Shown: positions 34,924 to 45,947, numbered from the stretch's first letter. The stretch: 64,000 nt of DNA from DATJGR01 sp963780795 (GCA_963780795.1 CAWADH010000008.1:620001-684000), one strand, 5' to 3'. A program made the numbers and translations. The notes: generated by a model from the letters alone, not told the origin.

Positions 34924-36420
34924 CTAGCCGCGGTGACGACGGAAATACAGTGAAATCCCTATGCCGATCGCGAGCGCAAGCAGCACCGGCACATCACCGG
35001 TCGCACCATACGGCGTGATCCCCGACATGCCGCTGAACGTTCCGTCGAGCACGATCGGCTCGAACTGCGGCACCTGCGACACGATAGCGCCGGTCGGCGC
35101 CACGATCGCGGTGAGACCGTTGTTCGTTGCGCGTAGCACGTAGCGCCCGTTCTCCAGCGCGCGCATGCGGACCATCTGCAGATGTTGATGCGGGCCGATC
35201 GAATGACCGAACCACGAGTCGTTGGAGATCGTGACGATGACGTCGGCATCGCGCGCATCGCGACGCACCAGATCGGGATACACGACCTCGTAGCAGATCG
35301 CCGTCGCCAGCTTCCAATGCCCCGCACGCAACAGCGGCTGCGACGACGGACCCGATACCGCGTGCGACATCGGCAGATCGAAGAACTCGATCGCGCCACG
35401 CAGCAGACCCTCGAGCGGAACGTATTCGCCGAACGGCACGAGCCGGCGTTTGATGTAGTGACCGCTGCCGTTGCCGACGACCGCCGCCATGTTGCGAAAC
35501 GCGATGCTTCCGTCCGGAAGCCGTTCGTATCCCGGAACGCCGAACACCAGCGCCGCTCCACCACGCTGCGCGCGCATCGCCATCGCCTCGATGAACGGCA
35601 ACGCCTCCTGCTCGAACAGCGTGATCGAGGCTTCGGGCCAGATCACGAGGCTGCGCTGCCAATACGGATCCGACAGTGTGCTGTAGCGTTCGAGAATCGG
35701 CGCGACGCTCTCCGGCCGCCACTTCACGTCCTGCGCAATGTCGCCCTGAACGAGCGCGACCGTGCCTGGCGTGCCGGGTTCGACCCAGCGTACGTATCCG
35801 AACCCGGCTCCCACGATCCACGGCACCGCCGCTACCAACAGCGCAATCATCACGCTTCGGCGAGTCGCGTGCCGCGCGATCGCCGCGACCGCAATCGTGG
35901 CACTGAGCGCCGCGACGAGGCTCACGCAAAGCACACCGCCAACGGGCGCCCAATGGCGCAACGGATTATCGAGTTGCGCGTAACCGAGGAACAGCCAGGG
36001 AAACCCGGTTAGAAACCACGTCAGCGTCCACTCGAGCGCAACCCAGCAGGCGCTGAAACCGATCGCGTTCACCCAGCGGTTCGGACCGCGCACCCAGCGC
36101 GCGTACGCGAATGTGAATGTCGCCGGGAACCACGCCATCGCAACGACGAAGACCGCAACGAGCGAGCCAGCCAGCCACACCGGCGCCGGGCCGTATTCGT
36201 GAATGCTGACGTAGATCCACGACGCGCCCACGCCGTATTTGCCCACGCCGAACGCCCATCCCAGCACCATCGCGCGCGACGGTTTCACTTCGTCGAGCAC
36301 GCGGAACAGCACCGCGACGGAAACGAACGCCAGCGGCCACAGGTCGAACGGCGCGAGCGCAAACGGCAGCGCCGCACCGGCGAGGCCGGCGAGCCAGAAC
36401 GTGCGGGCTCGATTGACCAC
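34924..36420 (-). CDS. lnt: Apolipoprotein N-acyltransferase
   Basis: A 498-residue inner-membrane enzyme adding the third acyl chain to lipoproteins. Six or so N-terminal transmembrane helices precede a nitrilase-like periplasmic domain with the Glu-Lys-Cys triad: Glu263 (WPEASITLF), Lys324 (IKRRLVPFGEY) and Cys376 (ICYEVVYPD). A C-terminal helix precedes a basic tail. It follows corC by 19 nt in the miaB-phoH-ybeY-corC-lnt operon. Confidence 0.95.
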   Translation of the reverse strand: MVNRARTFWLAGLAGAALPFALAPFDLWPLAFVSVAVLFRVLDEVKPSRAMVLGWAFGVGKYGVGASWIYVSIHEYGPAPVWLAGSLVAVFVVAMAWFPATFTFAYARWVRGPNRWVNAIGFSACWVALEWTLTWFLTGFPWLFLGYAQLDNPLRHWAPVGGVLCVSLVAALSATIAVAAIARHATRRSVMIALLVAAVPWIVGAGFGYVRWVEPGTPGTVALVQGDIAQDVKWRPESVAPILERYSTLSDPYWQRSLVIWPEASITLFEQEALPFIEAMAMRAQRGGAALVFGVPGYERLPDGSIAFRNMAAVVGNGSGHYIKRRLVPFGEYVPLEGLLRGAIEFFDLPMSHAVSGPSSQPLLRAGHWKLATAICYEVVYPDLVRRDARDADVIVTISNDSWFGHSIGPHQHLQMVRMRALENGRYVLRATNNGLTAIVAPTGAIVSQVPQFEPIVLDGTFSGMSGITPYGATGDVPVLLALAIGIGISLYFRRHRG

Positions 36421-36439
36421 TAGCGACGCGGCACGCGGA

Positions 36440-37291
36440 TCAGTGGTCGCGGCCGACGGGCGATACGCGCATCAGCCGGATTCGTCTGCTGTCGGCGTTG
36501 AGAACCTCGAACATCAGTTCGCCCATCGCGATCGACTCGTCGCGTTTCGGCAGGTGCCCGAAATGCTTCATCAGCAATCCGCCGATGGTGTCGAACTCCG
36601 AGTCGTCGAAGTCGGTGCCGAAACGTTCGTTGAAATCGGTGATCGGCGTGGTCGCCTTTACGGTGTAGTTGTCGCCGCCGAGTTCCTTGATGTCCGTCTT
36701 GTCGTCTACGTCGTGCTCGTCTTCGATGTCGCCGACGATCTGTTCCAGCACGTCCTCGATCGTCACCGCGCCGCTGACGTGGCCGTACTCGTCGATGACC
36801 ACGGCCATGTGGTTGCGGTTCGCGCGGAAGTCCTGCAGCAGCACGTTGAGGCGCTTGCTTTCGGGAATCACCGCCGCGGGACGCATGCAGTCCTTGATGT
36901 CGAAGTCGTCCCACTCGTCTTTGAGCAACAGCGGCAGAAGGTCTTTCGCGTGCAGGATGCCGCGCACGTCGTCGACGTCGTCGCCGATGACCGGAAAGCG
37001 CGAGTGCTGCGACTCGATCACGATCGGCAGCAACTGCCGCGGCGGGGCGTCGGCCTTGACGCACACGAGTTGCGATCGCGGAATCATCACGTCGCGCGCG
37101 TGCATGTCGGCGATGGCGATCGCGCCGAACAGGATGTTCAGCACGTCGACGTCGATCAGGTCGCGGTCGGCGGCGTAGCGCAGGGTTTCCATCAGCTCGG
37201 GGCGCGACGTCGGTTCGCCCGAAAACATGTCCGCGACGCGCTCGATCCAGCGACGTCCGGAACCTTCGTCGTCCAGTTCGGAATCACTCAT
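36440..37291 (-). CDS. corC: CorC/YbeX, CBS-domain protein (HlyC/CorC family)
   Basis: A 283-residue cytosolic protein with two CBS domains (about residues 68-190; DVMIPRSQL and CMRPAAVIPES mark the domain starts) and a CorC_HlyC C-terminal domain (about 205-280, with DSEFDTIGGLLM). The family is linked to magnesium/cobalt efflux and ribosome homeostasis. ATG 37291 overlaps the ybeY stop (ATGA). Context with ybeY and lnt is conserved. Confidence 0.93.
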   Translation of the reverse strand: MSDSELDDEGSGRRWIERVADMFSGEPTSRPELMETLRYAADRDLIDVDVLNILFGAIAIADMHARDVMIPRSQLVCVKADAPPRQLLPIVIESQHSRFPVIGDDVDDVRGILHAKDLLPLLLKDEWDDFDIKDCMRPAAVIPESKRLNVLLQDFRANRNHMAVVIDEYGHVSGAVTIEDVLEQIVGDIEDEHDVDDKTDIKELGGDNYTVKATTPITDFNERFGTDFDDSEFDTIGGLLMKHFGHLPKRDESIAMGELMFEVLNADSRRIRLMRVSPVGRDH

Positions 37292-37744
37292 GCGATGGGT
37301 CGATAGGGATCGTCGATGCCGAGGCCCCTCAGTATGGCGACTTCGGTGCGTTCCATCACCTTCGCCTCGGCATCGGTCTCGTGATCGTACCCGCACAGAT
37401 GCAGGACGCCGTGCACCACCAGGTGGGCGAAGTGGTTCTTCACCGGCTTGTGTTGCTGCTGCGCTTCGAGCGCGACGACTGGCGCGCAGATCACGACGTC
37501 GCCCAGCAGCCGCTCGGCGCTGTCAAACGCAACTGTGTTGGGCGCCACCATGTCGGCTACGAATGACAGCACGTTGGTGGCGCCCTGTTTGCGTCGATAA
37601 CGGGCGTTCAGTTCGGCCATCTCGTCGGTATCGACGACGCGGATGCACAGGCTGCCCGACTCATTGATACCGTCGAGCGCGGCGCGCGCCCAGCGCCGCA
37701 GCAACACCGCGCCCGGCTGCACCGCCTTGCTCGCCTTCTGAATC

Positions 37745-37767
<23 letters not shown>
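37288..37767 (-). CDS. ybeY: Endoribonuclease YbeY (rRNA maturation factor)
   Basis: A 159-residue metal-dependent RNase for 16S rRNA maturation and ribosome quality control. The zinc motif HGVLHLCGYDH is intact. ATG 37767 overlaps the end of the phoH gene by 23 nt, and the stop overlaps the corC start. The frame is open upstream inside phoH, but the homologous region begins here. Confidence 0.94.
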
Positions 37768-38824
<1,057 letters not shown>

Positions 38825-38852
38825 GTAGCATTTATCGGCCGGCGCCGCGCTG

Positions 38853-40202
38853 TCAAATGAAGTTTCCGTTCACCGAGCCGCGCAGCGTGTTCGCCATCGC
38901 TTCGGTGATCGTGAGGTCGACGAATTCACCCTGCATGTCGGGTCGCCCGCCGGTGAAATTCACCACGCGATTGTTCTCGGTGCGTCCCTGCATCTGACCC
39001 GGGGATTTCTTCGCGGGTCCGGTTACCAGCACCCGCTGAGTGGTGCCTACCATGGCGCTGCTGATCGCATCGCCCTGCTTGCGGACCAGCGCCTGCAGCG
39101 TCGTCAGCCTCGCGCGTTTCACTTCGGGCGGCGTCGAGTCGGGCAGGCCGGCGGCCGGCGTGCCGGGCCGCGCGCTGTATTCGAACGTGAATGACATGTC
39201 GAAACTCAGTTCTTCGACGAGCCGCAGCGTCGCTTCGAAGTCTTTGTCGGTTTCGCCGGGAAATCCGACGATGAAGTCGGACGTGAGCGACACGCCGGGG
39301 CGCGCTGCGCGCACGCGCCGGATCTTGTCTTTGTATTCGAGAATCGTGTGGCCGCGCTTCATCATCGCCAGCACGCGATCGGAGCCAGACTGAACCGGCA
39401 GATGCACATGGCTGACCAGCTTCGGCAGCGTTGCATACGCCTCAATGAGACTGTTAGAGAACTCGACCGGATGCGACGTGGTGTAACGCAGCCGCTCGAT
39501 GCCCGGCACCTCGGCCGCGTAGTGCAGCAGCTCGGCGAGGTCAGCATGATCACCGTCGATTTCGCCGCGGTACGCGTTGACGTTCTGGCCGAGGAACGTG
39601 ATCTCCCGAACGCCCTGGCGCGCCAGCTGCACCACTTCACGCATCACGTCCGCAACTGGCCGGCTCACCTCCGGCCCGCGCGTATATGGCACTACGCAGA
39701 ACGAACAGTATTTGCTGCAGCCCTCCATCACCGACAGCAACGCCGTCGGCCCATCGACTTTCGGCGCAGGCAAGGCGTCGAACTTCTCGATCGTCGGAAA
39801 GCTGACATCCACCACCTGCAGCGCGCTCGCTGATGTCCGGCGCGCGCGGGCCGCATCGAGCAGCGCCGGCAACCGGTGCAGCGTCTGCGGGCCGAACACG
39901 ACGTCTACGTACGGCGCGCGGCGCTGAATCGCGTCGCCCTCCTGGCTTGCAACGCAACCGCCGACGCCGATCAGCAACCCGGGCTTCGCAAGCTTCAACG
40001 GTTTCCAGCGGCCGAGTTGCGAGAACACTTTTTCCTGCGCCTTCTCGCGCACCGAACACGTGTTCAGCAGCAGCACGTCGGCTTCCTCCGCCGAGTGCAC
40101 CACTTCGAGACCGTGACTCTCGCGCAGCAGGTCGAGCATCCGCGCCGAGTCGTATTCGTTCATCTGACAGCCTTGTGTCTCGATGAAAACCTTTCCCGAC
40201 AT
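38853..40202 (-). CDS. miaB: tRNA-2-methylthio-N6-dimethylallyladenosine synthase
   Basis: A 449-residue radical-SAM methylthiotransferase modifying A37 of tRNAs. The N-terminal MTTase domain has three Cys for the auxiliary cluster (ETQGCQMN, NTCSVREK, GGCVASQ). The radical-SAM motif is CSKYCSFC, and a C-terminal TRAM domain (about 380-445) is present. Full length. It heads the phoH-ybeY-corC-lnt block. Confidence 0.96.
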   Translation of the reverse strand: MSGKVFIETQGCQMNEYDSARMLDLLRESHGLEVVHSAEEADVLLLNTCSVREKAQEKVFSQLGRWKPLKLAKPGLLIGVGGCVASQEGDAIQRRAPYVDVVFGPQTLHRLPALLDAARARRTSASALQVVDVSFPTIEKFDALPAPKVDGPTALLSVMEGCSKYCSFCVVPYTRGPEVSRPVADVMREVVQLARQGVREITFLGQNVNAYRGEIDGDHADLAELLHYAAEVPGIERLRYTTSHPVEFSNSLIEAYATLPKLVSHVHLPVQSGSDRVLAMMKRGHTILEYKDKIRRVRAARPGVSLTSDFIVGFPGETDKDFEATLRLVEELSFDMSFTFEYSARPGTPAAGLPDSTPPEVKRARLTTLQALVRKQGDAISSAMVGTTQRVLVTGPAKKSPGQMQGRTENNRVVNFTGGRPDMQGEFVDLTITEAMANTLRGSVNGNFI

Positions 40203-40249
40203 TTTGCGTGCGTCAATCGAATAAAACGGGGCGCGGATTATAACGGCAC

Positions 40250-40277
40250 TTGAATTCCGGGGTCAGACCTTTATATA
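40250..40277 (+). promoter_or_regulatory. Possible promoter for the DUF1820 gene
   Basis: TTGAAT (40250-40255), 16 nt, then TATATA (40272-40277), about 45 nt ahead of the ATG in the gap divergent from miaB. Weak prediction. Confidence 0.35.
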
Positions 40278-40322
40278 TGGCGGAACGTTCATGTATCGCG
40301 GAACCACGCAGAAGGTATGGGC

Positions 40323-40658
40323 ATGGCCGATCAGCAGCACATCTACAAGATCCTGTTCCACAACCAGGGGCAGATCTACGAGGTCTATGCGCGCGCGATC
40401 TATCAGAGCGACCTCTACGGATTCATCGAGGTCGAGGACTACATCTTCGGCGACAAGACCAAAGTGGTGATCGATCCGGGTCAGGATCGGCTGCGCACCG
40501 AGTTCGAGGGCGTGCAGCGCAGCTTCATTCCGATGCACGCAGTCATCCGCATCGACGAGGTGGAGAAGGAAGGCGTCGCGAAGATCAGCGACAACAAGGG
40601 CGGCACCAACATCGCCCACTTCCCGATGCCGATCCCGCGCAACGAAGGCAAGCCTTAA
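40323..40658 (+). CDS. DUF1820 family protein
   Basis: A 111-residue member of DUF1820, a small cytoplasmic family common in gammaproteobacteria and of unknown function. Characteristic segments are YKILFHNQGQIYEVYAR, DLYGFIEVEDY and SFIPMHAVIRIDEVEKEG. ATG 40323 is preferred because AGAAGG lies 7 nt upstream; the ATG at 40317 is only 1 nt from it. It supports a gammaproteobacterial origin for the window. Confidence 0.88.
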   Translation: MADQQHIYKILFHNQGQIYEVYARAIYQSDLYGFIEVEDYIFGDKTKVVIDPGQDRLRTEFEGVQRSFIPMHAVIRIDEVEKEGVAKISDNKGGTNIAHFPMPIPRNEGKP

Positions 40659-40664
40659 CTCAAT

Positions 40665-40699
40665 AAGTCACCGCCGGTGCCAGGCACCGGCGATCACTT
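40665..40699. repeat. REP-like palindrome, locus 1 element a
   Basis: Near-perfect palindrome with 17-nt arms, AAGTCACCGCCGGTGCC and GGCACCGGCGATCACTT, around a central A. The right half (GGTGCC-A-GGCACC then GGCGATCACTT) recurs with few changes at 47239-47306. It lies between convergent genes, typical for REP-type intergenic elements. Confidence 0.65.
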
Positions 40700-40709
40700 C
40701 CTTCGTCCA

Positions 40710-40742
40710 GTCAAAAGTCGGTGCCGGGCACCAGCTTTTGAC
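40710..40742. repeat. REP-like palindrome, locus 1 element b
   Basis: Arms GTCAAAAGTCGGTGCC and GGCACCAGCTTTTGAC around a central G, with two mismatches. It shares the GGTGCC/GGCACC core with element a and ends 2 nt before the stop of the FMN dehydrogenase gene, where it could also act as a transcript-end hairpin. Confidence 0.65.
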
Positions 40743-40743
40743 T

Positions 40744-41817
40744 TCAATACCCTTCGTCCAGCAACGGAAACGCCGACAGCACGTGCGGCGTTCCGATCGG
40801 CATAGCCGGTTCGAGATACGAGGGATTCAAGTCCGCGACGCTCCGCACCCCCAACAACGCCATGTTGGTGCGGATCTCCACTTCCAACAGTTCCAGTGCG
40901 CGCGTCACCGCGGGCGCTCCACCAGCCGCCATCGCCAGCGCTTCGAGCCGCCCCACACCCACCGCCGTTGCGCCGCGCGCCAGTCCTTTGATGACGTCTG
41001 TGCCACGCATGAAGCCTCCGTCTACGACGATCGGCACGCGCCGATCCACCGCTGCCGCAACTTCCGGCAATGCGTCGACGCACCCGCGGCCGTGGTCGAG
41101 CTGACGTCCGCCGTGATTCGACACGTAGACCACGTCTGCGCCGTGGTCCACCGCGCGACGCGCATCGTCCGCGGTGTTGATGCCTTTCAACCACAACGGA
41201 ATGCGGAACTTGTTCTTGATGTGTGCGACGGTGTCCCACGTCATCGCCGCCTGATGTGCGAAGTCGCCGCTGCCCGCCTGCCTTCCCGACGCCGGAACGT
41301 AGAACTTCGAGATGTCGCGCTCACGTCGGCTGTACACGGCGGTGTCCACCGTCAGACAAAAGCCGGCGTATCCGGCCGCCATCGCGCGTTCGATGTGGTC
41401 GTCCATCCAGCCGCGATCGCCCATCAGATACAGCTGAAACACTTTCGGCGCCGATCCGACGCGCGCAACCGTTTCGAAATTCGGCAGACAGACCGAACTC
41501 AGAATCATCATCGTACCGAACGCGTCCGCCGCTTCGGCCACCGCCGCACCACCGCCTGTATCGAACACCTGAATCGATCCGATCGGCGGCAACACCACCG
41601 GAATGCGCAGGCGATGCCCGCCCAACGTCACGCTCGCATCGACATTGGTCACGTCGTTCAGCACGCGCGGCCTGAATGCCAGCGACTCGATCGCCATGCG
41701 ATTGCGTTTGAGCGACGTCTCGGTGTCCGCACCGCCGACGAGATAGTCCCAGTTGTTGCGCGACAGATTGGCGCGAGCCGCCTTAACGATGTCGTGCAGC
41801 GTTCGAATCTGATTCAT
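40744..41817 (-). CDS. FMN-dependent alpha-hydroxy-acid dehydrogenase
   Basis: A 357-residue TIM-barrel flavoprotein of the lactate dehydrogenase/glycolate oxidase family (LldD-like), oxidising L-2-hydroxyacids. FMN and active-site motifs: VLPPIGSIQVF near the N terminus, QLYLMGDR, LTVDTAV, SNHGGRQLDHG with the catalytic His, and VVDGGFMRGTDVIKGLARGATAVGVGR is split over 41020-40940. ATG 41817 is the first start giving a normal family N terminus. The exact substrate is undetermined. Confidence 0.9.
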   Translation of the reverse strand: MNQIRTLHDIVKAARANLSRNNWDYLVGGADTETSLKRNRMAIESLAFRPRVLNDVTNVDASVTLGGHRLRIPVVLPPIGSIQVFDTGGGAAVAEAADAFGTMMILSSVCLPNFETVARVGSAPKVFQLYLMGDRGWMDDHIERAMAAGYAGFCLTVDTAVYSRRERDISKFYVPASGRQAGSGDFAHQAAMTWDTVAHIKNKFRIPLWLKGINTADDARRAVDHGADVVYVSNHGGRQLDHGRGCVDALPEVAAAVDRRVPIVVDGGFMRGTDVIKGLARGATAVGVGRLEALAMAAGGAPAVTRALELLEVEIRTNMALLGVRSVADLNPSYLEPAMPIGTPHVLSAFPLLDEGY

Positions 41818-41930
41818 GTGTGGTTCCCCGCAAGCGCCGGATGGTAGCGCGCGCCGCACCCATGCGACATCGCCTGTGCAGTGCCGCCGCAAAGTGAAAG
41901 AATCGGGCGCTTTTTCGCCAGGGGTGGTGC

Positions 41931-44900
41931 ATGAACCGACGTCGTGATCGCTGGGTGACGCTGCTCGTTCTGATCGCAGCCATTGCCATCGGCGCGCCTG
42001 GTGGCGTCGTGCGCGCCGCCGAACCGAGCATTCCGCCGGTGCTCGAGCCGTGGCGCGGCTGGGTGCTCGACCGCCACCCGGAACTGAAGTGTCCGCCGCG
42101 CTTCGACAACGGGCAGGTCCGCCCATGCGTATGGCTGAGCACGCTGAACCTCGAGCTCGGCCGCACCGGCGGCCGCTTCACCGTCGACGTCGAAGTGTTC
42201 ACCGACGCCGACGTCGCATTGCCCGGCGGCCCGGATCAATGGCCGAGCGACGTCCGCTCGAACGGCGGACCCGCGATCGTGACGCGGCTCGACGATCGAC
42301 CGCGCGTACGCCTCGCACCAGGTCGCTACAGCTTGAACGGGGCGTTCAGCTGGAACGAAATGCCCGATGCGATCTCGCTGCCGCGTCAGCACGGCATTCT
42401 GCGGCTCACGCTCGAAGGCGCCGCCATCGCGCAACCGCTGATCGAAGGCGAGCGCCTGTGGCTCGGCAAGGCGCCCGGTGCGGCGACCGACGTGCCGAAC
42501 GATTCGCTCACGGCACGCGTTTACCGGCGCATCGACGACGGCGTGCCGATGATGCTGACCACCTACGTCGATCTGTCCGTGGCCGGCAGCCATCGGATCG
42601 TCACGCTCGGGCGGGCGCTGCCGGATGGCTTCGAAGCAACCGCTCTGAAGAGCAACCTGCCGGCGCGGCTCGATGCTAACGGCCATCTGAAGGTGCAGGT
42701 CGAGCCTGGCGAATGGCAGGTGCAACTGACCGGACGCGCGCTCGGCGTACCGACTTCTTTTCACGCAACGCCGGAAACCGACAACTGGCCGAAAGAAGAA
42801 ATCTGGGGCTTCAACGCCGATCGGGCACTGCGCGTGGTCAACGTCGAGGGCGCGACGCCGATCGATCTCAGCCAGACGAACGCGCCGTTCAAAGATCTGC
42901 CCGCCTACGTCGTAACCACCGAGAACGACCTGAAGCTGGTCGAGCAGTTCCGCGGCGACCCGAGCCCATCGCCCAACGACTTCTCACTGGCGCGCAGCAT
43001 CTGGCTGTCGTTCGACGGATCGAGCTACACCGTGCGCGACACGCTCGACGGCAAGCTGGCGATGCCGGCTCGTCTCGCCGCGACGTTCGTACCCGGCCGC
43101 ATGACCGTGGACGACACCCCGGAGCTGATCACGCGCCTCGGCGACGCGAAACCCGGCGTGGAGTTGCCGGGCGGAACGCACAGGATCGTCGCGGTGAGCG
43201 AAATACCGCGCCCGCAATTCGATACCGCCGTCGGCTGGGAAACCGACGTCGCCGCACTGTCGGGCGAGCTGCATCTCCCGCCCGGATGGCGTCTGCTGTG
43301 GACCCACGGCGTGGACCGCGCACCGACCGCGTGGCTGCCGTCGTGGACGCTGTGGGACATCTTCCTCGTCGTCATCAGCGTGGTGCTCGCGTTGCGCCTG
43401 CTCGGCCGCGCTGCGGCCGCGATGATCGCTCTGACGCTGGTGCTCGTGTATCAGGAACCGGAAGCGCCGACGTTCGTCTGGATACTGCTGTTGCTGCTGC
43501 TTGCCGTTCTGCGCATAGGACGCGGTCGTTTCGGCCAGTTCGCACGCCTCAGTTACGTCGTTGTGTTCGCGTTCACGGTCATCGCCGTACTGACGTTCGC
43601 CATAGACAACTTCCGGATGGCGATTTACCCGCAGCTCGAGAACGGCGACTACGCAGGCTACGTTCCGGAAGAGCTGCCTGCACCCGCTCCGGCCACGATC
43701 CCATTCGTCAAACGTGCCGCGCAGGACTCCGTCTCGTCGCTCGAAGGAGTAGTCGCTACCGCGGAGCGGGCCACGTCGTCGCCACGCAAACGGTTCGAGG
43801 CGAACACGCAGGTGCAGACGGGTCCGGGCGTTCCGACGTGGCAATGGCGCGATGAAACGCTGATCTGGGATGGTCCGGTAACCGCCGCGCAGCCGATCGA
43901 TCTGGTGCTGTCGCCGCCGTGGCTGACGCGCAGCCTTCACGTGATCGGGCCGGTCCTGCTGCTGTTGCTGATCGCAGTATTCGGCGGTGCGGCTCTACCA
44001 CCGTCCACCCCTCAGCCGGGTTGGTTGCGCCGCATCATCGCACCGGCTGCGGCCGCACTGTTCGCAATGGCCGCTTTCACGCCGCCGGACGCGCACGCCG
44101 ACATTCCGAGTCCCGACATGCTCGGAGAGCTCGAGAAGCGCTTGACGGAACCGCCGGACTGCCTGCCCGCGTGTGCCGCGGTCGAACGCGCCATGGTCAA
44201 ACTGAACGGCGATGCGCTGACGTTGCAGCTCGACATCAACGCCGCGCGCGCCGTCGCGGTGCCGCTGCCGGCGACCGCCGCACAATGGTGGCCGCTCGAT
44301 GCACGCGACGGCGATCGGCCCGCAGTAGTTTCGCGCGACGACTCCGGCCAGCTGTCGATCGCGCTGAAGGAAGGCGCACACACCATCGAACTGTCCGGCC
44401 CGGTAACCCACGTCGACCGCTTCGAGTTGCCGTTCCCGATGCCGCCGGGCAGCGTTTCGCTCGATCTGAAAGGCTGGCGCGCATACGGAGAGCAGAACGG
44501 CCACCTCCGCGGCGCCTCGCTCCAGTTCGAGCGCGAGGCTTCGACCATTGCCGGCCGTTCCGCCGCAAGCCTCGCACCCGAACCGATCGCACCGTATTTC
44601 CGGCTCAGCCGCACATTCGATTTCGGCCTCGAGTGGCGGGTGCGCACGACGCTCGAACGAATCGCGCCGCAAACGGGCAGCATCCCCTTTGCAGTTCCGT
44701 TGGTTGCTGGCGAGTCGCTGCTCGACGGTCGTGTGCGCGTCGAAAATGGACGCATCATCGGGGTGCTGCCGCCTGACGAGCAGCAGATGGAATGGGAAAG
44801 CGCGCTCGGCACGACCGATGCGTTGCAACTCATCGGTCCGCCGCTGTCCCGATGGACCGAGCAATGGACGCTGATACCGTCGAACTACTGGCACGTCGAC

Positions 44901-45947
44901 TACGACGGCATCGCGCCGATGAAGCTCGAAGCCGATGCCTCGGCCGGGCCGCGCTTTCAACCGCTGGCGGGCGAAACGCTGCAGGTTCGCCTGACGCGGC
45001 CGGTGCCGATCCCGGGCGAAACGATCACGGTGGAGCGCGTCGACGTAACCGAAGCGCCGGGCTCGCGCGCGCGGCGAACCACGCTCGGGCTCGCGCTGCT
45101 GAGCAGCCAGGGCGGCAACTACGCGGTCCGGCTTCCGGACGGAGCGAAGGTTCTCAGCATCGCGATCGATGGCCAACCGCAGCCGATCCCAACGTCCGCC
45201 GAATCGCTGCCGCTGCCGGTGGTGCCGGGCGAACAGCAGGCGCAGATCGCATGGGAAACGCCGATCGAATCGGGTGCGTCGATCCGCACGAGCGCGATCG
45301 AACTGCCGGGCCGTGTCTACAACATCGCGCTGCACCTCACTCTGCCCACCGATCGCTGGCCGCTGTTCGTCGGCGGTCCGCGCCTCGGCCCGGCCGTTCT
45401 GTACTGGGGCGTGATGCTGGTGGTGATCGGCGTGGCGTGGGCGCTCTCCCGGGTGCCCACGCTGCCGCTTACCGCGCTCGACGGCGTGCTGCTCGGGTTC
45501 GGCATGAGCCTCTGCAACCTGCCGAGCACCGTGTTGGTCGCAGTATGGCTGCTGTTGCTGTTGGCGCGACTGCGTTACGCCGAGCGCTTGAAGAGCGCGA
45601 CGCCTCGAACGTTTCATTTCGTGCAGATCGTCGTCGCCGGCGTGTCTATCGCCGCGCTGATCGCGTTGGCGGCGAGCGTGCCGATGGGTCTGCTCGGAAC
45701 GCCGGAGATGCACATTGTCGGCAACAACTCCTCCGCGTACGACTATCACTGGTTCCAGGACCAGGCCGCAAAACAGCTGCCCACCGCTTACGTTCTGTCG
45801 CTGCCGATGTGGACGTATCGCGTGGTGATGCTCGCGTGGTCGCTGTGGCTCGCGTTCGCGGTGATGCGATGGGTGCGTTGGGGCTGGACCGCATACACGG
45901 CGGGCGGAATCTGGAAACGCGACGCCGAAGTACCGGTATCGAACTAG
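41931..45947 (+). CDS. Very large uncharacterised membrane protein with internal duplication
   Basis: A 1338-residue protein of unknown function. Signal peptide or signal anchor at about 8-29, then a large beta-rich periplasmic region to about 470, a cluster of hydrophobic helices (about 473-560), a short soluble segment, further helices (about 665-725), a second beta-rich region (about 730-1135), and a C-terminal helix cluster (about 1145-1325). Residues 83-163 and 763-848 align as repeats (compare DQWPSDVRSNGGPAIVTRLDD with AQWWPLDARDGDRPAVVSRDD), so the protein seems to be a fusion of two related halves. It is single in its direction, between the hydroxyacid dehydrogenase and the ferredoxin reductase. 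No catalytic motif is recognised. Confidence 0.85.
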   Translation: MNRRRDRWVTLLVLIAAIAIGAPGGVVRAAEPSIPPVLEPWRGWVLDRHPELKCPPRFDNGQVRPCVWLSTLNLELGRTGGRFTVDVEVFTDADVALPGGPDQWPSDVRSNGGPAIVTRLDDRPRVRLAPGRYSLNGAFSWNEMPDAISLPRQHGILRLTLEGAAIAQPLIEGERLWLGKAPGAATDVPNDSLTARVYRRIDDGVPMMLTTYVDLSVAGSHRIVTLGRALPDGFEATALKSNLPARLDANGHLKVQVEPGEWQVQLTGRALGVPTSFHATPETDNWPKEEIWGFNADRALRVVNVEGATPIDLSQTNAPFKDLPAYVVTTENDLKLVEQFRGDPSPSPNDFSLARSIWLSFDGSSYTVRDTLDGKLAMPARLAATFVPGRMTVDDTPELITRLGDAKPGVELPGGTHRIVAVSEIPRPQFDTAVGWETDVAALSGELHLPPGWRLLWTHGVDRAPTAWLPSWTLWDIFLVVISVVLALRLLGRAAAAMIALTLVLVYQEPEAPTFVWILLLLLLAVLRIGRGRFGQFARLSYVVVFAFTVIAVLTFAIDNFRMAIYPQLENGDYAGYVPEELPAPAPATIPFVKRAAQDSVSSLEGVVATAERATSSPRKRFEANTQVQTGPGVPTWQWRDETLIWDGPVTAAQPIDLVLSPPWLTRSLHVIGPVLLLLLIAVFGGAALPPSTPQPGWLRRIIAPAAAALFAMAAFTPPDAHADIPSPDMLGELEKRLTEPPDCLPACAAVERAMVKLNGDALTLQLDINAARAVAVPLPATAAQWWPLDARDGDRPAVVSRDDSGQLSIALKEGAHTIELSGPVTHVDRFELPFPMPPGSVSLDLKGWRAYGEQNGHLRGASLQFEREASTIAGRSAASLAPEPIAPYFRLSRTFDFGLEWRVRTTLERIAPQTGSIPFAVPLVAGESLLDGRVRVENGRIIGVLPPDEQQMEWESALGTTDALQLIGPPLSRWTEQWTLIPSNYWHVDYDGIAPMKLEADASAGPRFQPLAGETLQVRLTRPVPIPGETITVERVDVTEAPGSRARRTTLGLALLSSQGGNYAVRLPDGAKVLSIAIDGQPQPIPTSAESLPLPVVPGEQQAQIAWETPIESGASIRTSAIELPGRVYNIALHLTLPTDRWPLFVGGPRLGPAVLYWGVMLVVIGVAWALSRVPTLPLTALDGVLLGFGMSLCNLPSTVLVAVWLLLLLARLRYAERLKSATPRTFHFVQIVVAGVSIAALIALAASVPMGLLGTPEMHIVGNNSSAYDYHWFQDQAAKQLPTAYVLSLPMWTYRVVMLAWSLWLAFAVMRWVRWGWTAYTAGGIWKRDAEVPVSN

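Noticed and set aside
40251..40270. A GAATTCCGGGGTCAGACC stretch as a RAYT-associated repeat
   Set aside because: Only one copy is seen in the window and no pairing arm is evident.
40665..40742. CRISPR repeats
   Set aside because: Elements are palindromes without regular spacers or cas genes; they fit REP-like repeats.
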